Shown: positions 45,555 through 55,206, counted from the stretch's first letter. The stretch is DNA of 64,000 nt from Cohnella terricola (GCF_007786475.1 NZ_VNJJ01000019.1:1-64000); one strand, 5' to 3'. The notes: generated from the letters alone by a model not told the origin. Made by a program: numbers and translations.

Positions 45555-48500
45555 CTAGTCGGTCAAGTTCAGCGTACGCAGCATTCTCATGACCGATACC
45601 GTCGCTTGGGCTTTCGTCACCGTCGCCAGAGGTGCAAGCTTCGTTTCGGATACCCCATTTAGTATTTTACGCTCCGTCATGAGTGCCATGGCGCCTTGGG
45701 CGAAGGGGGCGATATCCGCACGGTCCTTAAACGGTGTTAACGCCGCGGGATCGGTTCGATTCGCGACGCCGACGAAGGCCATCGCTTGTTCAAGCACCGT
45801 CGCCAGTTCTTGCCGGGTTATGAGTCCCATCGGATCGAAGGCGTCCGCCGATTTGCCTTTGATCAGACCGAGCTTCCAAGCGACCGCGATCTCTTCCGCG
45901 TATTTCGTTCCGTCGCCGACGTCCTTGAACGGCGATTTCGCGCTATCCGGCACGATGCCTAGTCCGTTCACGATGATCGAGACGAGTTCTCCGCGGGTGA
46001 TGTCTTGTTTCGCCCCAAACACGTTCGGACTGTCTCCGAAGGCGATGCCTTTTGCTGCCGCCTGCTTGATATCCTGCGCCGCCCATGTCTGGTTCGTATC
46101 GAGAAAGCTCGGATTGGACTGGACGACTCCGTAGATGCCGCTGCCGCTCCGCTTCAGTTCTGCCGAGACCGAGCCGTCGGAGTGGGCTGCGAACAGCGTA
46201 GGCACATGCCGGTAAGTCTTTCTGTCCCGCAAGTAGATCGCGCCGGTCGCTAGATCCGGATCGACTTTAGGATCGGCGTTCAGCTTGAAAATCCGGCTGG
46301 CCTCGCCCGATTTGAAGTCCTCCATCTGAGAAGATTTGTTCGCGGAATCCAGAACTTCGATCTTAAATTCCAGCGGTCCGCTAATAATCTGAGCGTTGCG
46401 TGCTTTCGCGGCCGCCCGGAATTGGGCCGCAATATCCTCCCCGGGAGGCTGGATCGTAATCCGGACGTTTGCGACCGTTTCCCCGAGCTTGAAGGCTTCG
46501 GCCGGGACGCTGAGTTCGACGCCGTTGACGAGAAGCGATAGCGTACCGCCGGTTCCTTTGCCGGCAATCGCCTGGATGATTTCTTTGGCCATGATCGTCT
46601 CGACGATCTCGGCGTCCGTGACTACGACGATCTGGGATTTCTTAGCTTCGGAATCCCGTATCGACTTCACGGCATCGGCGGTTTGCAGGGTGACGGTCGC
46701 CTTGTTCCCGTCCCTCGCCACTTTGGCCTTCAACCGGTTCGCCGCGGGATCGCCGATTCCGGTCGTGTCAGGCTCGGTCGAAGCGCCTCCGCCCCCGCCG
46801 CCTCCGCCAGAGGATGGTCTCGGCGCGGTCGTCGTCACATCAAGCACAGCGGCGGCAGAAACCGCCGTCGTACGGCCGCCTTCTTTGATCAGCGCAAGGA
46901 CCTGAACCCGATAAGCGGTGCTTGGATTCAGATTCGTTATGGAGAATTCCGTATTCGTCGTATTTCCGATCCAGGCGTTGTCGGCGAATACGTCGTACCC
47001 GGTAGCTCCCGGCGAAGCTTCCCAAGCGATATTCGCGGCGGTACTGCCAATTGACGCGAGCATTAAGCTTCGGGGCGCAGTAAGCGTACCCGAAGCAAGG
47101 GAACCGTTGGTCGGTAAATCGCGGACAAGCCGGGTCGTCAGCGTCTTGTTGCGGTCGCCGCTAATATCCCAACTCATGACGCCAGCTAGATCCAGTGATC
47201 TAACTAGCGATGCTTTATACAGAATGGATTCTTCGTCATCATAGGAGATGAAGCGTTTATTCTCGTTATTATACAGATAAGGCACTTTGGCGGCTTCGTT
47301 CCAATATCGGATGTAGCCGTTCTTGTTCACATAGTTATCCTCGACGTCTGTGTAATCGAAAGCATAGTCTTCCCAGGTTCCGAATTTCTCTCCGGGAGGA
47401 ATCGTTCCGCCTTCGCATGTCTGATACTGGCCGGGAGAAGGACAGTTCAGCCATCCTTTGCCGTAGAAAGGCAAGCCCAGAACGAGCTTGTAAGCAGGCA
47501 CTCCGCCCTTCAGGTGACCGCGGACTCCGCCAGCGACGTTCCACCTCGGACCTGTTGCTTTCGGATGGTTCTTGTCGTAATACAGCGGCGCGTTATGATG
47601 AGCGAGCGGTTCCCAGGTTCCGCTGTAGTCGTACGTCATGATATTAATGAAATCCAGGTAATCTGCCGATCGGGCTAGATCGGCGTTGACGACGAATTCG
47701 TCGGATTGCGCGGATGCGATCGTCAGCAAATAATATTTGCCTTCCACCGACCCGGCGGCGTCGAACGCTTCCCGTATCGTTTTCATAAGCAACACGAAGT
47801 TTTCCTTGTCTTCGGGACTGCGCGAGTTGGTATCGACGCCGCCTTCGACCGGATATTCCCAGTCGATATCCAGACCGTCCAGCCTGTATTCGCGAACGAA
47901 GTCGACGGCCGAATCGGCGAAGGCTCGCCGGGTTTCCTCGGTCTTGGCCATATTCGAGAAGTTGCCCGACCAAGACCAACCGCCTACGGAGACGATCAAG
48001 TTCAGGTTAGGATTGTCGGCTTTCCTCGCTCTTAAGGCCGCTAAGTTCCTAAGATCGACGTCCTGGTCGCCGACGACGATCTCTCCATCGAACACGTCAC
48101 GGGCTTGCAGTGGGATATCGGCGTTCTTGCAGGCGACTCCGGTCGATCCATAGCCTCTCCAGCACAGGTCGGAGAACGCGTAATTGATATGGGTAATTTG
48201 GGACACGTCGATATCTTCGGGCATAAATCCGCGGTCGAAAACGGACCAGGACGTATAGTAGGTAACGATGTTATAATGGCCGCCCGGAACGACGATCACT
48301 TCGGCGCTATCCGGCGATCTCCACAGCCGATTTTTGGCTACGGCCTTAAAAGCATAGGACTGGCCTTCCGTCAGTCCAGTTGCCACGTAACGGTTGGAGT
48401 CGCTCGTTCCGATCAGTTCGCCGTCACGGTAGATTTCGTAGCCGGTCGCTCCCGGTGTCGCGGCCCAGCCGAGCGAAGCGGTCGTTCTCGTGGCCGTGAC

Positions 48501-49199
48501 GATTTTCATGTCGCGAGGCGCTTCAAGCTGTCCCCAGGTTAATTTGACGGGGTTGCTGTCTTTGGAAACGTCCGGCAGATTCTGCGCAGCGACCGTAAAG
48601 GTGTAGACGGCGCCGGTGACGGTCGTTTCCGCAATCGGGAACGTATAGCTGTCGGAGCCGTCCCATACCCCGCCTTTCCATTGCCCGTTCACGGATACAT
48701 CGTAGCCATTCGCGCCGGGACTGCCGATCCATCCGAGCGTAATGCCGTTTTCGGTTACGTCGGTGATCTTGAGATGAAGAGGAGGCGTCAGGGGGGGCTT
48801 AGGACGTTGACTTGGATCGTCGGGAGCGGTCATCACGGTAACAACGTTGCTTTTTTTGCCGTTTTCCTTGCCGGGCGTCACATAGAAAGAATACTCGGTT
48901 TCGGGAGATAAGCCGCCAATCTCCTTTGGAGGCGCTCCAACCCAAGCTTTCCAATCCCCGGTCGCCGCGTTCCAGACGTTATACCCTTCGACGGAGGTGA
49001 TTCCGTCTACCAAATCCCAAGACAAGGTGACGGAATTGTGCGTAAAGCTGTCGACCTTCAAGTTCTGCGGCGCCTCGATCTCTGCTGCAGATGCATGGGA
49101 AGCGGGGAAGAAGGGGGTGCAATAAGAGAGCACCAATACGAAGCTGAGAATCCATGTTGTCAGTTTCGCGAGTTTCGCGCGGAGATAACCGTTGGGCAT
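45555..49199 (-). CDS. S-layer-anchored chitinase, GH18 with FN3 domains
   Basis: 1214 residues from ATG 49199 (AGAGGAG about nine bases upstream; GTG 49220 lacks a site). Order: signal peptide (to about 40), three fibronectin type III domains (about 43-305), GH18 catalytic barrel (about 310-725) with DGLDIDWEYP near 445 carrying the catalytic Glu, a fourth FN3 domain, a poly-Gly linker, a beta-rich domain, and three SLH motifs at the C-terminus for binding to cell-wall polymer. It should hydrolyse chitin at the cell surface. A perfect cre palindrome lies upstream, so glucose repression is likely. Confidence 0.92.
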   Translation of the reverse strand: MPNGYLRAKLAKLTTWILSFVLVLSYCTPFFPASHASAAEIEAPQNLKVDSFTHNSVTLSWDLVDGITSVEGYNVWNAATGDWKAWVGAPPKEIGGLSPETEYSFYVTPGKENGKKSNVVTVMTAPDDPSQRPKPPLTPPLHLKITDVTENGITLGWIGSPGANGYDVSVNGQWKGGVWDGSDSYTFPIAETTVTGAVYTFTVAAQNLPDVSKDSNPVKLTWGQLEAPRDMKIVTATRTTASLGWAATPGATGYEIYRDGELIGTSDSNRYVATGLTEGQSYAFKAVAKNRLWRSPDSAEVIVVPGGHYNIVTYYTSWSVFDRGFMPEDIDVSQITHINYAFSDLCWRGYGSTGVACKNADIPLQARDVFDGEIVVGDQDVDLRNLAALRARKADNPNLNLIVSVGGWSWSGNFSNMAKTEETRRAFADSAVDFVREYRLDGLDIDWEYPVEGGVDTNSRSPEDKENFVLLMKTIREAFDAAGSVEGKYYLLTIASAQSDEFVVNADLARSADYLDFINIMTYDYSGTWEPLAHHNAPLYYDKNHPKATGPRWNVAGGVRGHLKGGVPAYKLVLGLPFYGKGWLNCPSPGQYQTCEGGTIPPGEKFGTWEDYAFDYTDVEDNYVNKNGYIRYWNEAAKVPYLYNNENKRFISYDDEESILYKASLVRSLDLAGVMSWDISGDRNKTLTTRLVRDLPTNGSLASGTLTAPRSLMLASIGSTAANIAWEASPGATGYDVFADNAWIGNTTNTEFSITNLNPSTAYRVQVLALIKEGGRTTAVSAAAVLDVTTTAPRPSSGGGGGGGGASTEPDTTGIGDPAANRLKAKVARDGNKATVTLQTADAVKSIRDSEAKKSQIVVVTDAEIVETIMAKEIIQAIAGKGTGGTLSLLVNGVELSVPAEAFKLGETVANVRITIQPPGEDIAAQFRAAAKARNAQIISGPLEFKIEVLDSANKSSQMEDFKSGEASRIFKLNADPKVDPDLATGAIYLRDRKTYRHVPTLFAAHSDGSVSAELKRSGSGIYGVVQSNPSFLDTNQTWAAQDIKQAAAKGIAFGDSPNVFGAKQDITRGELVSIIVNGLGIVPDSAKSPFKDVGDGTKYAEEIAVAWKLGLIKGKSADAFDPMGLITRQELATVLEQAMAFVGVANRTDPAALTPFKDRADIAPFAQGAMALMTERKILNGVSETKLAPLATVTKAQATVSVMRMLRTLNLTD

Positions 49200-49244
49200 T
49201 GTGAAAATAGCTCCTCTCACTAGAAAATTAATAGCATAAAATAA

Positions 49245-49258
49245 TGTAAGCGCTTACA
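49245..49258 (-). promoter_or_regulatory. cre site (CcpA) upstream of chitinase gene
   Basis: TGTAAGCGCTTACA is a perfect palindrome and agrees at all positions with the cre consensus TGWAARCGYTWNCW. It is 46 bp before the start codon, where it would overlap the promoter or leader, so CcpA would repress. Confidence 0.85.
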
Positions 49259-49424
49259 GAAATTTCGACAAATCCCTCCTTCTTAAGGGGTGAGATATCA
49301 ATTACATGTGAGATTCTAACTTAGTCGGCTCTAGAAAACGAGATGAGAAATTAACGATTTTTTATAGATATTCACGCAATATTGTACCGGGCGGGAGGTA
49401 AGGTTCCTAGTATGCGGAAAATGG

Positions 49425-49475
49425 AAAAAAAGCGATCGAGCGAAGAGACGCGAACCTCTCTTGATCGACCGCTTT
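49425..49475 (-). terminator. Terminator of the M20 gene
   Basis: On the minus strand AAGCGGTCGATCAAGAG and CTCTTCGCTCGATCGCTT pair with a few bulges, followed by a T-run of seven. Confidence 0.75.
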
Positions 49476-49519
49476 ATGCAACCGGGATTGAAAACGTAAA
49501 GGGCCAGTGGCCTGCCGAC

Positions 49520-50692
49520 CTAGAGGCTTTGTCGAAATTCTTCCTTGATCCGCTGCCGCAGCTCCGCGTCCGTCAGAACGTCGCAGGCGGTATACGCGAG
49601 CATGGTTGCGCCGAATACCATCGCTTTGTAAGCCCGGTCGGTCTGCGCGGCGTCTCGGAACTCTGTTGTGTGAAGCTGATAGGGCTCGTCGACGATCTTG
49701 ATGAAGGGATGCGCCGCCGGACAACGCAACGATACGTTGCCCAGGTCGAGCGAGCCGTTATCGTGTCCGCCGCGAATTTCGTCCTCCGGGATTCCACTCG
49801 CAATCAAGTTCGCTGTGAAAGCTTCGGATAACGCCTCGTTGGTGAGCAGCTCGTCGTATGAATATTCGTAATTGGATACCGTCATGCTGCAGCCCGTGGC
49901 AATTCCGGCCGCCTCCGCGCAGGTGGTGACTTTGCGTGCCAGCTCGTCGACGTAGGCGCGCGTTGCGGCTCTTACGTAGAAGCGAGCTTCCGCGTAATCA
50001 GGGATAAGGTTTGGTGCTTTCCCGCCGCTCGAGATAATGCCGTGAATGCGGGCGTCTTCCCGCGTTTGCTGGCGCAGCGCATTGACGGAGTTGAACAGTT
50101 GGATCACAGCGTCAAGCGCGTTGATCCCGAGCTCCGGGTTCGCTGCCGCGTGCGCGGCTTTGCCGCGGAACTCGAATTGCAGCGCGTCCATGGCCAGTGA
50201 CGCGCCGGAGCGCTCGTAGCAATGGTATGGATGAGCCATGATCGCGATGTCGCAATCGTCGAATAATCCGGCGGCGGCCATGTCGACTTTGGCGCCCATC
50301 GTCTCTTCGGCGGGCGTGCCGTATACGCGGATCGTGCCGCCGGTACGGTCGGCGACGGTGCGAAGTCCGGCGGCCGCGCCCAAGGCCATCGTGCAGATTA
50401 GGTGATGGCCGCAGGCGTGCCCGATCTCTGGCAAGGCATCGTATTCGGCCAACAATCCGACGACCGGCCCGGGTTTCCCCGATGTGTATTCGGCGATAAA
50501 CGCGGTTTCCAGGCCAAGCACGGTCCGTTCCACCCGGAATCCGAGCTTCTCCAGCTCGGACGAGAGGAGGGCAGCGGCTTGTTTTTCCTCATGGCCCAGC
50601 TCGGGGTGGGCGGCGATGAACGAGGCGATCTCGGTCAATCGGCCCGAGTAGGCTTGAATGCTATCTTGAACGATCGATTTCAGATCCGTCAT
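49520..50692 (-). CDS. M20-family metallopeptidase/amidohydrolase
   Basis: 390 residues from ATG 50692 (AAAGGAG site upstream); the frame extends to 50764, but that part has no ribosome site. Metal-binding motif EYDALPEIGHACGHH, catalytic EE pair region (PAEETMGAK) and a dimerisation domain with HAAANPELGINALDA. It resembles AbgB/amidohydrolase members that deacylate N-acyl amino acids or small peptides. Divergent from the oxidoreductase at 50900. Substrate unknown. Confidence 0.88.
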   Translation of the reverse strand: MTDLKSIVQDSIQAYSGRLTEIASFIAAHPELGHEEKQAAALLSSELEKLGFRVERTVLGLETAFIAEYTSGKPGPVVGLLAEYDALPEIGHACGHHLICTMALGAAAGLRTVADRTGGTIRVYGTPAEETMGAKVDMAAAGLFDDCDIAIMAHPYHCYERSGASLAMDALQFEFRGKAAHAAANPELGINALDAVIQLFNSVNALRQQTREDARIHGIISSGGKAPNLIPDYAEARFYVRAATRAYVDELARKVTTCAEAAGIATGCSMTVSNYEYSYDELLTNEALSEAFTANLIASGIPEDEIRGGHDNGSLDLGNVSLRCPAAHPFIKIVDEPYQLHTTEFRDAAQTDRAYKAMVFGATMLAYTACDVLTDAELRQRIKEEFRQSL

Positions 50693-50841
50693 AGGCGATC
50701 TCCTTTTTCGTATTCGAAGGATATGTGCTCTATTTATCGTATCTCTTCCCGACAGGACAATCAAGGTTGGACGGATTGAAAAATCATGTCGCTATTTTAT
50801 AGTTTAAATGGCACAAAAACTTATTATATTGGCTGAAAAAG

Positions 50842-50871
50842 TTGTGTAATCTTTACGTGTTGTCGTATATT
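50842..50871 (+). promoter_or_regulatory. Candidate promoter of the oxidoreductase operon
   Basis: TTGTGT (50842-50847) and TATATT (50866-50871) with an 18-bp spacer, 28 bp before the start codon at 50900. Confidence 0.4.
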
Positions 50872-50899
50872 TTAAGTTAAAGGCCAAGGAGGCTCTTCC

Positions 50900-51886
50900 A
50901 TGATTCGGATCGGTAAAATCAGCTATTGGCATGTTCATGCAGACGAATACACGCAGCTCGCGTTGGCGCATCCAGACACGGAGTTGGCGGCGATCTGGGA
51001 CGAGTTGCCGGAGCGCGGGCAAGCGAAAGCAGCTAAATACGGCGTGCCTTATTACGCTTCGCTCGACGAGATGCTCGCTAGAGATGACATTGACGCAGTG
51101 ATCGTCGACGCGCCGACGAATCTTCACCATGAAGTCATGCTGAAGGCCGCTCGCGCGGGCAAACATATTTTCACGGAAAAGGTGATCGCACCTACCCGCA
51201 AAGAAGTCGAGGACATCGTCGGGGCGGTTCGTGAAGCCGGCGTTAAGTTCACGGTATCGCTGCCCCGTCTTTATGCGAATTACACGCAGACGATCGGGCG
51301 CATCGTGGAGGAAGGCACGCTCGGCAAGCTGACGCTGGCCAGGGTTCGCCTGTCGCACAACGGAGCGATCGCGAACTGGTTGCCTGAGCATTTCTATTCG
51401 AAGGAACAATGCGGCGGGGGTGCGCTAATCGATCTCGGCTGTCATCCGATGTATCTCGTGCGGAGCTTCCTGGGTATGCCGGAAAGTGTGATCGCGAATT
51501 TCGGATACGTAACCGGCAGGGAAGTGGAAGATAACGCCGTTGCCGTTCTTCGGTATTCCGAAGGCGCGATCGGAATCGTGGAAGCAGGATTCGTGAACAG
51601 CCACTCTCCGTTCTCCATCGAGTTGCACGGCACGGAAGGTACGTTGCTGTTCGGCTTTCCGGAAGAGGTCGTTAAAATCCGTTCGAACCGCGGAAGCGGG
51701 GAGTGGGAAACGTTGCCTCTCGGCGAGAAGCAGCCCGACGCGTTCAGCCAGTGGGTCGGGCATATTCGGAATGACACGGAAGCGACGGACAATGTTGCGG
51801 CCGCGGTCGATCTGACGAAGCTGATGGAGGCATCCACACGTTCGGTGGCGGAAGGGCGTCCGATTCGAATCGACGAATTGGCGTAA
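50900..51886 (+). CDS. Gfo/Idh/MocA-family oxidoreductase 1
   Basis: 328 residues. The family layout is visible: NAD-binding N-terminal half with the EKVIAP motif (normally EKP) near residue 95, and a C-terminal half with LIDLGCHPMYLV. The usual N-terminal GxGxxG reads GKISYWHVHA, so cofactor binding differs from the classical pattern. Start ATG 50900 after AAGGAGG. It leads an operon with 51911 and 52954. Likely oxidises a sugar or sugar acid; substrate unknown. Confidence 0.85.
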   Translation: MIRIGKISYWHVHADEYTQLALAHPDTELAAIWDELPERGQAKAAKYGVPYYASLDEMLARDDIDAVIVDAPTNLHHEVMLKAARAGKHIFTEKVIAPTRKEVEDIVGAVREAGVKFTVSLPRLYANYTQTIGRIVEEGTLGKLTLARVRLSHNGAIANWLPEHFYSKEQCGGGALIDLGCHPMYLVRSFLGMPESVIANFGYVTGREVEDNAVAVLRYSEGAIGIVEAGFVNSHSPFSIELHGTEGTLLFGFPEEVVKIRSNRGSGEWETLPLGEKQPDAFSQWVGHIRNDTEATDNVAAAVDLTKLMEASTRSVAEGRPIRIDELA

Positions 51887-51910
51887 ACGGTCGCATAAGG
51901 GGGGGACAGG

Positions 51911-52957
51911 ATGTCGGCGGAAGAACGAGACAAGCAGGAGAACGGAACAAGGAAGCAGCAGGATCGGAAATCCGCCGGAGCTCCTGGTCCCTTTCCCTAT
52001 GCCCGGATGGCGAAGAAACAGGACGCGCTGGACAGGCTGGATTTGCAGTTCCGCTGGGGAGGATACGGCATTCGTGTGCTGAAATGCCATCTCACTTCGT
52101 TTCCCCCGGGACAAATCGTTAATTTTCATAAACACTCCGAATACGAATTTCATTATATTCCTAAGGGCAAAGGGAAGGTCATTCTCGTTGACCAGGCCTA
52201 CGATCTCCATGAAGGCTTGTTTTATTTGACGGGGCCGGATTTGGTTCATTATCAGGAATCGGATCAGAACGATCCCATGTTCGAGTTATGCTTGCACTTG
52301 GACATCGTCCCTCTCGGAACGGGAATCGAACCGGAGGGCTGGGGCGACGATCTGGAAGCGGCGGAAGCCCGGGAGTGCATCACGGCGCTGGATAAGCTGC
52401 CTCTCGTACCTATCGTCGACCGGTTCCATGCGATGAACGGGTTTCTGGAGGCATATCGAATCTGGGAAGAACAACCCGCCGGTTTCTATACGTTAATGAA
52501 GCAGGCGATCGTCCAGATTCTTCTGCGCACGACGCGGGTATCGGAGAATGAAGCGGTCCGTCCGGGAATCCCGGAAAGGGATATGAGCTTCCATCGTTAC
52601 GAACTCGCCACGCAATACATTCAGGATAACGAAAGCTTGCCGATCTCGCTTGAACAGGTCGCCGAGTGGATCAGAATCAGCCCGCGGCAACTGCAGCGCA
52701 TATTCCGCAGTGAGGGGCGTACGACTTTCCGCGATTATTTGGAGCACGTAAGATTGACGGCGATATGCGCCGATCTGATCCGGACGGACAAGCCGATCGA
52801 GGAAATCGCTGTTAATCACGGATACGTCAATCCGAACTATTTATACCCGGTATTTAAAGGAAAATATGAAGTGACGCCAAGCGCTTATCGCAAAATGCAT
52901 TCCGGAGACACCCGCGGGTCGTCCCCTCAACTTCAAGGAGAGAAGGAAGAGACATGA
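51911..52957 (+). CDS. AraC-family regulator with N-terminal cupin
   Basis: 348 residues. Cupin-like sugar-binding part (FHKHSEYEFHYIPKGKGKVI, about 75-95) and C-terminal AraC double helix-turn-helix (about 225-335; ISLEQVAEWIRISPRQLQRIF). GGGGGGGA upstream of ATG 51911. Its stop overlaps the next start (ATGA), so the two are coupled. It probably regulates this operon in response to a small sugar-like ligand. Confidence 0.9.
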   Translation: MSAEERDKQENGTRKQQDRKSAGAPGPFPYARMAKKQDALDRLDLQFRWGGYGIRVLKCHLTSFPPGQIVNFHKHSEYEFHYIPKGKGKVILVDQAYDLHEGLFYLTGPDLVHYQESDQNDPMFELCLHLDIVPLGTGIEPEGWGDDLEAAEARECITALDKLPLVPIVDRFHAMNGFLEAYRIWEEQPAGFYTLMKQAIVQILLRTTRVSENEAVRPGIPERDMSFHRYELATQYIQDNESLPISLEQVAEWIRISPRQLQRIFRSEGRTTFRDYLEHVRLTAICADLIRTDKPIEEIAVNHGYVNPNYLYPVFKGKYEVTPSAYRKMHSGDTRGSSPQLQGEKEET

Positions 52958-54033
52958 GCAAACATTTACGGATCGGCATTATCGGCAGCGGGGGCATCGC
53001 CAGAGCCCATGTAGCGGCATACAGGCAGCTGCCTTTCGTGGAAATCGTAGCCGTCGCCGACGTCATTCCCGGGAAGGCAGGTCAGTTCGTCGAGGCCGAA
53101 CAGCTCGTCGGGGCTGCCGCATACGACGGACATCAGAAGCTGTTGGAACAAGAGCTCGACGGTGTCAGCATCTGCACGCCGAACGTTTCGCACCACGCAA
53201 CGACGGTAGACGCCTTGCGCGCAGGCAAGCAGGTGTTGCTTGAGAAACCGATGTCCGTTACGCTTGCCGAGGCCGTGGAGATGACGCAAGTTGCCCGCGA
53301 GACGGGCAATATGCTGACGATCGGCTTCCAACCGCGTTACGATCCGAACATGAAGCTGCTGCAGGAGATCGTGCAATCGGGGCGGCTCGGCAAGGTGTAT
53401 TACGCTGAGACCGGAGGCGGCCGCCGTCGCGGGATGCCTGGGGGCACGTTCATCAGTAAGAAGCTGGCTGGAGCGGGAGCGATGGCCGACATCGGCTGTT
53501 ATTCGCTGGACATGGCGCTTAACGCACTTGGCTATCCGCGCCCAATCACCGTCTCCGCATATACGTCGAATCATTTCGGACGCAATCCTCTTTATCATTC
53601 GGAGGCCGCGAAGTTCGAAGTGGAAGATTTCGGCGTAGCCATGGTTCGTTTCGAGAACGATCTCGTGCTGCAATTCAAAATCTCTTGGGCGATGCACATG
53701 GACACGCTAGGAGCGACAATGTTCCTCGGCACGGACGCCGGTTTGAAAATCACGCCTGCGGGCAGCGGCCCATGGTCGGGCGTGTGGGACGGCGCGGTCG
53801 GCTCAATGACCATGTTCCATGACGAGTACGGCGGCCATACGAGCACGCCGGTTCCGCTTATCGAGCACAAGCTGAATTTGTTCCACGAGAAAGTCCGGGA
53901 CTTCGCCGAAGCGGTTCGCGACGGGCGTCCGGCACCGATCCCGGGCGAGCAAATTCTGATCCAGCAAGCGATTATCGACGGTGTGCTCCGCTCATCCGAG
54001 GCCGGCCGCGAAGTGTCGATCGAATTGCCGTAA
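52954..54033 (+). CDS. Gfo/Idh/MocA-family oxidoreductase 2
   Basis: 359 residues. Classical NAD-binding start IGIIGSGGIARAHV, EKP motif (LLEKPMSVTLAEA) near residue 98, and C-terminal half with ADIGCYSLDMAL. AGGAGAGAAGGAAG upstream of ATG 52954, overlapping the AraC stop by 4 bases. Likely works on the same sugar pathway as 50900. Substrate unknown. Confidence 0.9.
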   Translation: MSKHLRIGIIGSGGIARAHVAAYRQLPFVEIVAVADVIPGKAGQFVEAEQLVGAAAYDGHQKLLEQELDGVSICTPNVSHHATTVDALRAGKQVLLEKPMSVTLAEAVEMTQVARETGNMLTIGFQPRYDPNMKLLQEIVQSGRLGKVYYAETGGGRRRGMPGGTFISKKLAGAGAMADIGCYSLDMALNALGYPRPITVSAYTSNHFGRNPLYHSEAAKFEVEDFGVAMVRFENDLVLQFKISWAMHMDTLGATMFLGTDAGLKITPAGSGPWSGVWDGAVGSMTMFHDEYGGHTSTPVPLIEHKLNLFHEKVRDFAEAVRDGRPAPIPGEQILIQQAIIDGVLRSSEAGREVSIELP

Positions 54034-54041
54034 GGCGTAGT

Positions 54042-54079
54042 AAAGACCGTTCCTCTCGCAAAGAGGAACGGTCTTTTTT
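54042..54079 (+). terminator. Terminator of the oxidoreductase operon
   Basis: AAAGACCGTTCCTCT and AGAGGAACGGTCTTT form a perfect 15-bp stem followed by TTTTTT. Confidence 0.9.
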
Positions 54080-54086
54080 CATTGCA

Positions 54087-54320
54087 CGATTCTTTCGAGC
54101 AACTCCCGCGCACGGACGCCATAGTCGAAGAATTAATCGATTTTATCGAGCAACTTCCGCGCTAGGAAGCCGCAGTCGAAGAATAACTCGATTTTATCGA
54201 GCAACTCCCGCGCTAGGAAGCCGCAGTCGAAGAATAACTCGATTTTATCGAGCAACTCCCGCGCTAGGACGCCACAGTCGAAGAATTACTCGATTCTTTC
54301 GAGCAACTCCCGGCGAACTG
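54087..54320. repeat. 51-bp tandem repeat tract with internal palindromes
   Basis: Units start at 54087, 54138, 54189, 54240 and 54291 (the last partial), exactly 51 bp apart. Each has GAGCAACTCCCGCG and AGTCGAAGAAT; the unit junctions form CTCGATTTTATCGAG or CTCGATTCTTTCGAG, which are short hairpins. One plus-strand frame is open throughout (51 bp is 17 codons) but has no start codon or ribosome site, so it is not called coding. The tract lies between the oxidoreductase terminator and the 3' end of tgl. Confidence 0.9.
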
Positions 54321-54345
54321 AGGCCATTTTAAAAATACGCCATGT

Positions 54346-55131
54346 TCAAGAACATCGATACAAATAGGACCGCATGCCGATCCGGGCGGTTATCGGTCTT
54401 TCTAGCTTGCGCAAATGTTCGAAGTCGGGATGCTCCACCTCATCGGTGAGATAAGCGGATGTCATGCTTCCGGGTATTCTGATCTTATTCAGAGCGGCGA
54501 TTATCTCCTCCTGCGACCGGATTCCGATCCCATGGCCGAAATATTGGTCGACGCCAAGCATGATCGCATTTTCTCCCTGCCATTCAGGCTTATCCGGATC
54601 GTGATCGGGATTCTTGAAATAAAGCACGTCCCCGGGGTAGGCCTCGTTTTTATCGTTCACCGTAATTAACCGCAGATTGCTGTCGTATTGCCAGTCGTAC
54701 AAGAGCAAATTCTTAAAATGGGCATTAAACGTGTCATACCCGATCGACTCCATCACGGCCTTATACAAAATGATGACCATCGCGGTCGCGCATTCGAATG
54801 AATATAACGAGCCGTTTGCGAAAATATCGTTAATCGCGTCGGACGCAAGCACGCCGGGATTTTGTCGGAAACCTCCGTTCTCCGTCCGGGACCAATACCG
54901 CTCGTTCGCGCGGTCATCATCGAAAGTAGCGAAGCTTACCCCGCTTGCGTTCATGCTTCTGGCCGCATCTACGATCCGGCTTCTCATACGCAGCTCGAAT
55001 ATCAAAGCTTCCGGGGAATCGTATGAATAGACGACAGGACTTTGTTGTTTTGCGAGTAAAATCTCCCGTTCAAGTTCAGTCAATACGGACTGATCGAACG
55101 AGCCGATATCCATTCCTGATATTTGGATCAT
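54346..55131 (-). CDS. tgl: Protein-glutamine gamma-glutamyltransferase (spore coat)
   Basis: 261 residues, close in length to the 245-residue Bacillus subtilis Tgl. Catalytic Cys114 in YSFECATA matches the active Cys of that enzyme, and FNAHFKNLLLYDW, LYFKNPD and YFGHGIG agree with family blocks. It cross-links spore-coat proteins through glutamine and lysine side chains. This supports a spore former. The start ATG 55131 follows AAGGAGGAG. Confidence 0.9.
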   Translation of the reverse strand: MIQISGMDIGSFDQSVLTELEREILLAKQQSPVVYSYDSPEALIFELRMRSRIVDAARSMNASGVSFATFDDDRANERYWSRTENGGFRQNPGVLASDAINDIFANGSLYSFECATAMVIILYKAVMESIGYDTFNAHFKNLLLYDWQYDSNLRLITVNDKNEAYPGDVLYFKNPDHDPDKPEWQGENAIMLGVDQYFGHGIGIRSQEEIIAALNKIRIPGSMTSAYLTDEVEHPDFEHLRKLERPITARIGMRSYLYRCS

Positions 55132-55206
55132 TCCGCTCCTCCTTCATATTCGGTTTTCAGCCCATAAACCATTGTACGAGGGAGAACGGGATTTGGTGAG
55201 GTTAGG

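Larger units (their letters stand above)
49200..49519. other. Intergenic region between converging-away chitinase and M20 genes
   Basis: Holds the chitinase leader and promoter with the cre site at 49245, an AT-rich stretch (about 49260-49390) in which no gene was seen, and the terminator of the M20 gene at 49425-49475. Confidence 0.6.

Noticed and set aside
54087-54320. CRISPR array
   Set aside because: The units are repeated along their whole 51 bp with no unique spacers, and no cas genes are present.
54036-54325. Open plus-strand frame through the 51-bp repeats as a repetitive peptide gene
   Set aside because: There is no start codon or ribosome site and it begins within a terminator hairpin.
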